Positions 35,589-45,684 of a stretch of DNA of 64,000 nt are shown in pieces. Each line of letters begins with the position of its first letter. The first letter of the stretch is position 1. The position numbers and the translations under genes are program-made. Source of the DNA: Torymus aiolomorphi. Taxonomy: Eukaryota > Arthropoda > Insecta > Hymenoptera > Torymidae. The notes beneath the pieces are model-generated. The model did no database searches and was not told where the DNA came from. It saw only the letters and a list, made by a program, of their open reading frames with translations. The stretch spans positions 63,556,522 through 63,620,521 of the forward strand of contig CM070877.1 in the NCBI GenBank assembly GCA_036365515.1, given 5' to 3'.

Positions 35589-37626
35589 ATATCGAGGTGC
35601 TGCTCACGAAGATTGCAATTTAAATTATAAAGATTCACACAGTATTCCAGTGGTATTTCATAATTTAACTAGCTATGACTCACATTTTTTCATAAAGGAT
35701 TTTGCCAATAGTTTTCCTGGACGAGTAGATCTTTTACCAATCAATAAGGAACGCTTCATCTCATTCACCAAGCACATTGAGGGAAATGATATTAACTTTA
35801 AATTCATAGATTCTTGCCGATTTATAGCAGCATCCTTCGACAAATTGTCATCATATCTCGAAGAACTTAATCTTTTATGACAAGAGTTCTCTCAAAATGC
35901 AGAATATTCACCATTTACTAAAGAGAAATTTGAATTACTTAAACGGAAAGGAGTATTTCCGTATGATTATGCGGACTCAAAAGAAAAACTGGATGTTTCC
36001 GAGCTGCCATCAAAAGATGAATTCTACTGTAAATTGAATGACAATCCAATATCAGATAAAGATTATGAGCATGTGAAAAATATTTGGACAGCATTCAACA
36101 TATCAAATTTGGGTCAATATTTATACTTAAAAACAGATGTTCTACTTTTGGAAGAAGTATTTGAAAATTTTCGCGATAGCTGTCTAAAAGCATACGGTTT
36201 AGATCCGGCACATTATTACACAACTCCAGGCTTAACTTGTGATGCTATGCTCAAGTATACGAAAATACAGCTAGAATCACTTACAGATATTGATCAGGTT
36301 ATGTTCATTGAACGTGGAATACAAGGTGGAGTGAGTCAATGTTCCAACCGTTATGCTCGAGCCAATAACAAATACATGGGCAATGATTATGAAGTAGATA
36401 AGGAGTTCAAATATCTCATGTACTTTGATGTAAATAATCTCTATGACTGGGCTATGTAATAATATCTACCCTATGGTGGCTTTGAATGGATTGATGATGT
36501 AGAACGAATAAATTTCAATGTTCCGGATGATGCTTCGGTTGGCTAGATACTTGAAGTGGACTTGGAATACCCCGAAAATGTACATGATGCACATAAAGAT
36601 CTTCCATTTTGTCCAGAGCACAAGAAACCACCAGATTCCTTACAAGATAAACTTCTCACAACTCTTGAAGGTAAATCATGATACGTTCTACACTATCGCA
36701 ATTTGAAGCAAACTTTAGCAAATGGATTAAAATTTAATAAAATTCATAGGAAATTAAAATTTGATCAAAGGCCCTGGCTCAAAGAGTATATTGATCTAAA
36801 TAGCAGAATGAGACAAGCAGCTAAAAAGGATTTTGAAAAAATCTCTACAAATTAATGAATAATGCTGTTTTTGGAAAGACGATGGAAAATTTGCGAAAAA
36901 GAGTTAATGTTAAATTACTAACTAAATGGGAAGGTCGATATGGAGCAGAAGCTCGTATTGCACAGCCAAAATTTCATAGCAGTACTGTCATTGATGAAAA
37001 TCTTGCTATTGTAGAGTTAGCAAAAACTGAAGTGTATATTAACAAGCCAATTTACATAGGAGTGTGTGTACTTGATTTTTCAAAAACATTAGTATACGAT
37101 TTTCACTATAAATATATGAAACCGAAATTTGAGAATCGTTGTAAACTGCTATATACTGATACTGACAGCTTCATATATGAAATAAGAAATGATGATATTT
37201 ATGAAGTGATTGAGAACGATATTGCAAATTTTGATACTTCAGACTATCCATCTAACAATGTATTTGGAATTCCACAAGCTAATAAGAATGTTGTAGGATT
37301 AATGAATGATGAGTGCAATGGCTGCATTATGACAGAATTTATTGGACTACATAGTAAAATGTATATCATACGCGTCAATGGCCAAGACTACATGAAAAAA
37401 GCTAAAGGTGTGAAAAGTGGAGTTGTCAGCAAAACCATCAATTTCGACGACTATCTTCAGTGTTTACTAAATTTAACTACACAATACAGACAGCAGTGTA
37501 TCATACAGTCTAAAGCTCATGTAGTACGTACTGTGAAACAAACAAAATTAGCTCTAAGTCCACATGACAATAAGAGATATCTCATACCAAATGAAACAGA
37601 TACCCTGCCGTGGGGGCTTTATAAAA

Positions 37627-37679
37627 TATATAAAATAGATGAAGATTGATTGTATCTATGCATACAATCAACTTTCATC

Positions 37680-37723
<44 letters not shown>
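37627..37723. repeat. Snap-back at the polymerase 3' end plus (TA)n
   Basis: 37627-37655 and 37662-37690 are inverted copies (two mismatches in 29) around CTATGC. The polymerase stop codon lies inside the left arm. A (TA)n run (37685-37723) follows directly. Confidence 0.7.
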
Positions 37724-37731
<8 letters not shown>

Positions 37732-37770
37732 CATCCTTTGAAGATTCTATTCAGCAACATACCGATACTT

Positions 37771-37935
37771 TGAGAATTTTTCGGCACTTTGAGGATTTAT
37801 CCTCAAAGTGCCAAGGTATGAAACGGTACTTTTGAGGATCTATATTAGTACCTTCTACCCAGAGAGGGGATTATTTCTTTAGTCAAGCGCGCAAGACTCT
37901 GGCGAAAGAAACTCCAGATCCTCAAAGTTACGGGT
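37771..37935. repeat. Hairpin-core unit U4 (loop inverted), CTTTGAGGAT word
   Basis: Words (TACTTTGAGAAT, CACTTTGAGGAT, TTTTGAGGATC) lie to the left and ATCCTCAAAG to the right (37918-37927). The stem flanks TATATTAGTACCT...ACCCAGAG and CTCTGG...AGAAACTCCAGAT keep the U1 orientation, but the loop reads ATTATTTCTTTAGTCA, the reverse complement of the U1 loop. Confidence 0.65.
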
Positions 37936-37949
37936 ATGAATAATATATA

Positions 37950-38530
<581 letters not shown>

Positions 38531-39389
38531 GCAGACTCGCTCACATGGAGGCGGTCAACAAATCAATTTTCTTGAAACGCTCAGAAGATATTCTGCTACT
38601 TATTCCGGATGACCCTGATTTTTTTTTCAGATTTTTCTTTTACCTATAGTTTTCGAGATATCAGAGGTGAAAATTTGAATTTTCATGATTTTTTGCATTT
38701 TTATTGCAATTTCAATTGATAATTAGTCTGCGAAGGTTTCATATAAATTAAAAAATTTTTTTTAGAAATTTAGGAAATTTTCTTACTAAACGAAGAACAA
38801 ATCATTAATATTGTATATTTGATGCCAGTATCATGATATTTCTTTAAAAACCTTAAATTGAGAAAAAAATTAAGTCCGAACAGGCTTTGGACTATCAAAA
38901 ATTTCTTGAAAGTAGGTTATTTTGTGATAAAACTGTCCTCGCTCCCCCTTAATGGATACAAACTTTTCTTGAAATATTGAAAACTGATGTTTTTTTATGG
39001 AAAAAAAGTAATTTTTCGTTTTACGATGCACCTAAATTTTAAGAGATTGCCAGAGCCTATTAACTAATTAAACGTTGAGTGATTTTAATTAAATCTAGCA
39101 ATTTTTAATAGACTTACATAATTCAACTTACCCATCGCTCATTTATTTTGACAAAATGAAATATTCTGGATCTATGTATAATCACCAAATCAACTTATTA
39201 CGTTTATTTACATTTATTTTATTATAACTTTCTTATTTCACTTGTTTTCATTTTAACTATTTACTATTTTTTTATATGAAGGTTATTAACCTTAACTGAT
39301 AATATGATCCATATTGCACGTATATAAAAGCACATGTATAAGTGTCACAATGTAAGTAATGAAATTTAATAATAATAACATTCTATGCC
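38531..39389. other. No gene recognised
   Basis: AT-rich sequence with phrases typical of dispersed repeats (GATGACCCTGATTTTTTTTT, TTTTCGAGATATC). No ORF of note. Confidence 0.4.
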
Positions 39390-40495
39390 ACAAATGCTCA
39401 ATATTTTTTTCATTCCCACTATTTGCATCACTTGCCAGACTTTTACGCATACAATTAATGCCTGAGACGTCTCAAGCGATGCGTTCGGGCAGTAGTAGCA
39501 GCTATAAACTGCAGTGCCATCCAGCAAGCACCGTATGTATCCATTTCCTTTCTCTGACGAGTCTACCTGCGTGTTGTCCCCAGGCAGTACGTGGATCGTC
39601 GTGTCGCCCCTGTAGCCCGAGTACCAGCCACTGTTGTCCAAGTTTCTGTATTGTTCAGAGATGAATAGAATACTCGCTTCTTGTTCTTTAACCGTTTGGT
39701 AGAGTAAGTCTTGAGCGGCTTGAGCCCGGTGTAAATTTATTTGTATAAACTTAGCCATCTCCTTTCCTAAGTCTCCTCTCCTTCGCCTTCGCTAGTGCTG
39801 TGCAATTTGCGTTCCCAGATCGATGTCTGTGGTCGGCTTCTATCGTCTCGTACTAGGTGCACTTTCGGGACCGTGATCTTTTCTCGTATTCTGGCTATAA
39901 CCCAGCTGATCCTCTTGATGATACCCAATGCGTTCGCTCGTACCATCTTCACGATTGCCATCTGCATGCCGCCAAACGCGGGGCGCATTGCCTTGAACTT
40001 TAGTGCTTCTACTGGAACCCCAGAAACTTCAGCAAGCGTCTTCTGTACTTCGCCCTCGGTACTGTCCAGGTCCATGTCTCTCACGTCGAGTGCTACTTGT
40101 TGTGAGAGCTACGAGACTGTAGCTTCCGTACCGATCGCTGCTGCAACTGCGTCTTTAATGTCCTTGGCGTCGCTGCGCCTCTGCAGATGTAGTAGTACGT
40201 CTCCAGTCTTGGTTTGCCTGATTTTGTTAACATTTTCGGCGACTTGCTGCTTGTCTACTTTGTTCTTCATCAGCTTGAGAACGCTGGCGAAAATCGCATT
40301 TTGGTCCTTTATCCTGATCAGTAATGCGTCTGGTCTCGCTCTCGTTCTCACTGTACCCTTATTCTCCCCCTTGCGTTGTTTCCTCCTGATTCTCTTTTTG
40401 CTGACCTCCAAGTCGCTTTCCGTGTTGGAGCTAGCTCCTGACGTCAGTGGTGGGGGCAGTAGGAGCAATAGATCTGACCCTCCTTCGACAAACGC
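39390..40495 (-). pseudogene. R1-like LINE: ORF1 and start of ORF2 endonuclease
   Basis: On the minus strand, an ORF1 (gag-like) runs from about 40495 to 39767 with RARPDALLIRIKDQ and IRQTKTGDVLLHLQR; a TAG at 40109-40111 interrupts it. ORF2 starts at 39758 with MAKFIQINLHRAQAAQDLL and ILFISEQYRN, the N-terminus of an apurinic-type endonuclease of the R1 clade. Recognisable homology stops near the YYCPNASLET block (about 39480), before the catalytic SDH region. The matching C-terminal endonuclease segment begins at about 40500 on the other strand. Confidence 0.78.
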
Positions 40496-40499
40496 TAAG

Positions 40500-42240
40500 G
40501 AGACACCCACGCGAGTGGACAATTTTGAAAGAAGAGTCACTCAGCGGCCATCGTTATATCTGCTTCGATTTGAAAAACCGAAAACGCGAGTCCAGAGGAT
40601 GGACTGCCGAGAAATGTGACAGGGACGCCTTTGTAGAATACGTTTCGGAGATACCAGGACTGAACGACACTGGGACTACGGACGACATGACATGGCAGTA
40701 CACAACTGAAATAAACCGTGAGTGCGGTGTATCCATGTCTCGGAGGAGTCAGTATTGGAATCAAAGGCCTGCTTTCTGGTGGAACTTAGAAATCTAAGCA
40801 CTGAGGAATTCCTGCATATAACAACGGAGGAAAGCTCAGAGAACGCGAAAAAGAAGACGCCCAAAACAAGAAGAGGAAGAGGATACATACAAAGACGCCA
40901 GACAGACACTCACAAACGTCTTCAAATGAAGTAAGAGGCGCTGCAAAGCTCTGTGCGCCGATGTCGACAGAGATCCATGGGACACGCCCTATTGCCTAGT
41001 GATGCGGAAGCGGACGAGTCAAGGATCGGGTGCACCAAGAGATGAATCCACGGTACTCTAAATTGTAGACGCGATCTTCCCTAAGGGACCGCCCAGAGAG
41101 AGCTACCCGAGCGACGTCGATCTACAGGGACCTCGGTTCCAGATAAGCGAACTAAAACTGGCTGCAAAGAGGCTGGACTCTGGAAAGGCCCAACGAAGTT
41201 CTAAGAGTAACTATTCAGGAAAAGCCTCAATTCATCCTGGACCTATTCAACACGTGTCTGAAAAGAGGTCATTTCCTGAAACAATGGAAACGACAAAAAC
41301 TAGTCCTCATACCAAACAACAAAAACAAGGATCCCAAGGCACCATTCTCTTGGAGGCCGTTATGCATGCTCGACTCTACGGACAAGCTATATGAGAAAAT
41401 GATTCTCAACCGCATGCAGAGCGGTGCAGAAAGTACAGAAAAGAGCAAACAAAGCATTCTCCATGAAACCGAAGCTGGGAGGCATCTGTTCCGTGGTAAC
41501 ACTCGATGTGAAAAACACCTTTAACACGGCCAACTGGGAACATATATATCAAGCCCTTAATAGGTGACTCCCTGAATATCTAATGAGGGTCGCTAGCAGC
41601 TACCTGGAGGACATGACGCTGATGGTGGAAACGGACGGCGGCACCACAGAAGTCGAGATCACGGCAGGAGTCGCTTAAGGAGCGGTAGGCGGCCCTACGA
41701 TATGGAACATACATTAAGACGGGTTGCTGCAGCTCAAGCTACCTAAAGACGGGGTTCTAGTAGGATACGCGGATGACGTAGCCATGGTGGCAGTAGCTGC
41801 AACTATAGAAGAACTAGCATGGAAATGCAACGAGATTCTAGAAATAGTCAGCCACTGGTTGAAAGCACACGGCCTCAAACTAGACAAGGAGAAGAGCGAG
41901 GCTGTTCTTGTAACAAAGATAAGAAAGTTCGAGCACTCCAAACTCCAACTAGATGGCCACACGATATAGTTGCAGGATAGCATCCGGTACCTGGGCTTAT
42001 GGATCGACAGGCACTATAACTTTAAAAACCACATCAGGCGAACATCGACCAGAGCAGTGAATGTAGATACAGCGCTACAACAGCTGATGCCCAATGTGGT
42101 GCACTCGGTGCTACTCTACGGCTCACGAAGAATATCCGCTCCAGTACAGCGACGAATAGGTCTTCGAATTATTAGCGGATATCATACCATATCACTGGGC
42201 ACAACCTTGCTCCTCGAAGGAATAGCCCCGATATGGCTAC
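40500..42240 (+). pseudogene. R1-like LINE ORF2: endonuclease end and reverse transcriptase
   Basis: It begins with WTILKEESLSGHRYICF, the last endonuclease motif (Asp of SDH replaced by Gly), then a linker with RPAFWWNLEI. The reverse transcriptase is spread over three frames: LDVKNTFNTANW (about 41505), VGYADDVAMVAV (about 41760; YADD intact) and RYLGLWID (about 41985). A deletion joins the thumb to VLLYGS and later VQRRIGLRIISGYHTISL. Many stops are present. R1-clade LINEs often target specific sites, but no rDNA flank is visible. Confidence 0.82.
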
Positions 42241-42299
42241 TCTAAGGAAAGCGCCAACATGTGGCAGAGGCAGCAGCGAGAGGACGAGACAGCCTACCG

Positions 42300-42745
42300 C
42301 AAGAGTGGCAAGGCGAATGATCGGTACGGAGCGGCGGTATCATAAGAAAGATAAAAACCGCACCGGAACTCTCGGTCCCAAAAGAAAGAGTGACCTATAC
42401 CAGGGGAATCAGGGCAGGAGGACTGCTTCTGGAGCTGGGAATGGCTGACGTAGAAACCGCAAAGCTCCAAATAGCAGTCATGTCCACTATAAAGGAGCCT
42501 GTCGTTGTCCGAGCACTGATTAAGACGGAGGCTATCAACAGCAGAGACACGGATGAAACCACAAATATTGATGAGGTGGCGTAAGCCATAAATAACGTGA
42601 TCAATCCGAGCACTGTATCTTACAGAGGCACCTCGGAAGCTAACCTTACGCTTTTAACAGTGGAAGCGAAGAAACTACTGCAAGAGGGAAAGCTGAAGAT
42701 TGGCTGGGTGAACTATCGGGTGCGACTGACCCCAATTTCGGAGTA
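42300..42745 (+). pseudogene. Second LINE ORF1 (gag-like) fragment
   Basis: GIRAGGLLLELGMADVETAK, then RALIKTEAI and LLQEGKLKIGWVNYRVRL match the central ORF1 region of R1-like elements, covering partly the same domain as the minus-strand ORF1 at 40495-39767 but diverged. So more than one LINE contributed. Frame changes and stops (for example at 42582) are present, and the C-terminal zinc knuckles are not seen. Confidence 0.6.
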
Positions 42746-42879
42746 GCCTGGGCAGCCCTATTTCGCAGGTACGACAATCAAGTCCTAACGCTAGCATTAC
42801 AGCTCGATAAGCTACTGTCAATTTAAGCTGCAAATTGTTAATCCGAGATCACAAGGCTAATGGATACAACTAATGCATA

Positions 42880-43110
42880 AGGGCCCTGCGCCTGCTTGAA
42901 AGGCCTGTCGACCATTGGGATGAATGGTTTGTACACATCATTGTGTATAGATTGGATTCGGCCACCAGGAAAAATTGGAGGAAGTCATTGGAAGGAAGGA
43001 GTGGCTACCTTTCCCACATATCGGCAGTCTGTCACATTCTTGGAAAGCAGAAAACAGTCCCTCAATACAGCTCACTGCCATAATCCAACGCTGGGTAAGT
43101 TCAATGTTAG
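42880..43110 (+). pseudogene. BEL/Pao-type gag fragment
   Basis: RPVDHWDEWFVHIIVYRLDS followed by ATRKNWRKSLEG is characteristic of the gag region associated with BEL/Pao retrotransposons. The match fades after the FPTYRQSVTFLE-like block in a second frame (about 43010). It is a short remnant with at least one frameshift. Confidence 0.7.
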
Positions 43111-43439
43111 CAATAGTGTTAAATCTGTTAATCCATCATTCATCAGAGGCTGCCATACTACCCGAGAACAAGCGCCGCTGCCTCAGCCGAGATGATTCTT
43201 TGGATTTATAACAAAAATTTATAACAAAAAAACAATAACAAAAATTGCACTTGATATCATTTAATTAGCTCATAACTGCTCAATATTTAAATAATGCATA
43301 CACATTAAAGGTTAACAATAAAAAAATAGAACGTGTTCACGATACACTTCTGGGAGTGAATAAACACCCAGTGGCACCCATCATCCTTCCGAAGCAATCG
43401 GCTTCGCCTTCTGTACCAACATAAGTAGCAGTATTACGA
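43111..43439. other. AT-rich spacer between retroelement fragments
   Basis: No recognisable coding sequence. Confidence 0.4.
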
Positions 43440-44079
43440 AATTGGGACGAATTCCGCAAAGCGTTATGTGGTTACCAGAGTTCTCTGGTCTGCCTCATGA
43501 GGATCCACAACGCTACCTGCAACGCTGCGTGGGGTACATCGCAGTCTACCACATTCCAGCTGATGACTGCACGCGAACGCTAACTAAACGTCTCACAGGA
43601 GACGCTCACACATGGCGAGATTAAGAAACGTTCGATCTCGAATGGCAACGCTTCAGGGAGCTACTATTGCTCACTTACGATAGCGGTTCCGTCAGAACCA
43701 AGCTCCTCGCCGATCTCTACGGCACAGTCTCTTCCACCGACTCCGACCGGAGGAATCCGAAGATATCAAAGTCACAATTCTGCTCAACCAGATTCGGCCG
43801 AGTCTGCGGAAATACATCTGCGCAGCAGACCCAAAGAGTTTCTCCCAACTTCTCGCTATCGCCATGGAATTGGAAAGAGACGAGCAGGAACAAACCGAGA
43901 TGTGCACATCTCCAGCATTGTCAATCAAGGCAACTGCAGCACAACCTCGAGCATCAATGGATCAAATACTAGCTGAAACGTATTTTCGATAACAAAAAAT
44001 GGTTGCTGCAAGGACAAAGGCGTTCCGAGATACCTCGATGGCTGCTCGACATCGAAAGCTTGAAACCCCAAGATAGATT
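43440..44079 (+). pseudogene. Ty3/gypsy-like gag, 5' part, interrupted by Copia
   Basis: LPEFSGLPHEDPQRYLQRC, LTKRLTGDAHTWRD and WQRFRELLLLTYDSGSVRTK are typical of a retrotransposon capsid. A TAA lies at 43622. After a frameshift near 43735 the frame reads TILLNQIRPSLRKYI and ERDEQEQTEM. The gag was cut by the Copia insertion at 44080 and continues beyond 47733 (target duplication AGATT). Confidence 0.72.
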
Positions 44080-44401
44080 TGTTGAAAATAGTATACATCT
44101 ATATTGTACGCATGAATATATATACAATAGGTATGTGTGAACGCGCGACTGTATCGAGAGCGCGCAATGTAAACATGTACCTCTCCCCTTCCTAGTGTGT
44201 GCGTGAGCAAGCATCTAAGTCGAGGAGCAGCGAACGATACGCTGCTCACACTCTCTCTACTGTCGCACGCTGAGCGGAAAGCACCTTGCGCGAGTCGCTA
44301 TGAAGCGCTCGGATTACTTTTATACTGAAACTGAATAAACCAGTCATTCTTTATATATAAATAAAAGTGTCTCTCCTTATTAATTTTACCACACCTCAAC
44401 A
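44080..44401 (+). repeat. Copia 5' LTR
   Basis: It starts TGTTGAAAATAG and ends ACACCTCAACA, with the retroviral TG...CA ends. AATAAA signals lie near the 3' end (GAATAAACC, AAATAAAAG), probably for polyadenylation. Confidence 0.95.
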
Positions 44402-44420
44402 TGGTAGCAGAGGTCCGTGG
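44402..44420 (+). promoter_or_regulatory. Copia primer-binding site
   Basis: TGGTAGCAGAG immediately follows the 5' LTR. Copia-type sites usually read TGGTATCAGAG and pair with a fragment of initiator Met-tRNA. Confidence 0.75.
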
Positions 44421-44526
44421 TTTTGCCTGATTGGTAAGTAAAAAATTCTCTTATCTTCTACGTCGACTCTCGAGTCGCGTAGAGATAATAAAAGTGCCGC
44501 ATATGTGAACACCGTGAGAAACATAT

Positions 44527-45684
44527 ATGAAAGAAGAATCAAAGTTAACAGTTGAGCAAGAAGACGATTCGCAGCACGAAGGAAAGCTCGAATCACTTGA
44601 AGAAGATACGACCACAGAGGTTAAGCAAGAAGTAAATTCCGAACACGAAGGAACGTTCGAGAACGAAAACAAAATGGAGAGAAAAGATATCACGATACCG
44701 GTGTTTGATGGAGAAGACTACAGTATGTGGAAGAAAAGAATTACGATGTACTTGAAGATGAAAAAGTGTGACACAGTAATAACCAGAGCAAGAGTTGCGG
44801 CAGACAAAGATGACTGGGAAGAAAATGACTTGAAGGCCATCAATTTGATTTACAGTGCCATTTCCAACAAACAATTGGAGTTTGTGTGTGAAGAAGATAC
44901 GGCGTATAAAATAATAAAGAAACTGGACGATATGTACCTAAAGGAGTCTACAGCACTACAGATTGTGTGCAGGAATAAATTGGAAAAATTGAGACTAGAA
45001 AAGTACAGTGATACAGCAAAATTTTTCAGTGAATTTGAAAAATCAGTGAATGAGTTAAAAAGCGCAGGTGCAAAAATAAGTGAAAAAGAAAAATTGAATT
45101 ACATGTTGAACATGTTGCCGAGCCAATACAGTTACATTGGCGATTTAATAGACACGTTAAAAGAAGAGGATCAAACAGCATCGTATGTGAAAAATAAAAT
45201 ACAGATAGCTGAAATGAAAAATAATAGCGAGCATAGCGAACAAAGGTCAAATGTATTCGCTGCAAAAAAAGACCAGAAAGGAAGCTGCTTCAAGTGTGGC
45301 AGAACAGGGCATTTCGCACGAGAATGTCCAAATGGAGGACAAGCAGGACAAAGCGGCACAACATGGCGAGGCTCAACACGTGGCCGCGGCCGAGGCAAGG
45401 CAGGAAGAGGCAACTACGGCAGGGGGCGCGGAAACTTCCGCCAGCAAGGAGCCATCACGAGCGAGCAGAGCGGCGAAGGTACGAGTGCGTGGATAGCTAC
45501 GGCGCATGCGGCGCAGAGTAAACATAGTCAAGGTAGGCTAGATAATGATATACAGTGGTTGCTGGACAGCGGCTGTACAAATCACATAATAAATAACGTT
45601 GAGTATTTTGATAAATTTATTGACCTTAAAGAACCGGTAAATATCTACTTAGAGGAGATCAAAATGATGGGGATGACGATTTAA
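44527..45684 (+). CDS. Copia gag and start of protease, truncated by deletion
   Basis: A 385-residue frame. An acidic N-terminus is followed by the Copia gag start (IPVFDGEDYSMWKKRITMYL, about residues 57-76), a coiled gag domain, one CCHC zinc knuckle (CFKCGRTGHFARECP, from residue 254) and an Arg/Gly-rich RNA-binding stretch. The protease active site WLLDSGCTNHI starts at residue 344. After VNIYL (about 45648) the sequence jumps to the linker before reverse transcriptase in another frame and stops 10 residues later. Gag may still be made and assemble into particles, but no integrase or full protease can follow. Start at the first ATG after the primer-binding site. Confidence 0.9.
   Translation: MKEESKLTVEQEDDSQHEGKLESLEEDTTTEVKQEVNSEHEGTFENENKMERKDITIPVFDGEDYSMWKKRITMYLKMKKCDTVITRARVAADKDDWEENDLKAINLIYSAISNKQLEFVCEEDTAYKIIKKLDDMYLKESTALQIVCRNKLEKLRLEKYSDTAKFFSEFEKSVNELKSAGAKISEKEKLNYMLNMLPSQYSYIGDLIDTLKEEDQTASYVKNKIQIAEMKNNSEHSEQRSNVFAAKKDQKGSCFKCGRTGHFARECPNGGQAGQSGTTWRGSTRGRGRGKAGRGNYGRGRGNFRQQGAITSEQSGEGTSAWIATAHAAQSKHSQGRLDNDIQWLLDSGCTNHIINNVEYFDKFIDLKEPVNIYLEEIKMMGMTI

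Larger units (their letters stand above)
30072..37649 (+). pseudogene. Protein-primed type-B DNA polymerase (Polinton/Maverick-like), decayed
   Basis: The sequence opens with a Lys-rich region (30072-30833, MSAFDCKKLLNIMLEAYG). After a frameshift in an A-run near 30790 it continues with ACINVQNFDDACFKWAIL, a Cys/His pair CDRCLHYF, the exonuclease I block with YANFE (31408; the usual Asp is Asn), then CHICDKPL. Across a large intron follow YRGAAHEDCNLNYK and VVFHNLTSYDSHFFIKDF. Polymerase motifs are [10 protein letters not shown] (about 36430), MNNAVFGKTMEN (36855) and YTDTDSF (about 37153), ending at the TGA 37647-37649. Premature stops lie at 30901, 31162, 31711, 35878, 36457, 36460, 36543 and 36679, with a frameshift near 36850. 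Such enzymes replicate linear DNA from a protein primer. No integrase, ATPase or capsid gene is visible nearby, so the assignment to Polintons, not a related virus-like element, is inference. Confidence 0.85.

Noticed and set aside
39795..40619. 274-codon plus-strand ORF over the LINE ORF1
   Set aside because: Antisense to the recognisable minus-strand ORF1; hydrophobic Ser/Leu-rich text is what antisense gives.
44593..45521. Antisense and alternate-frame ORFs in Copia gag
   Set aside because: Shadows of the gag frame.
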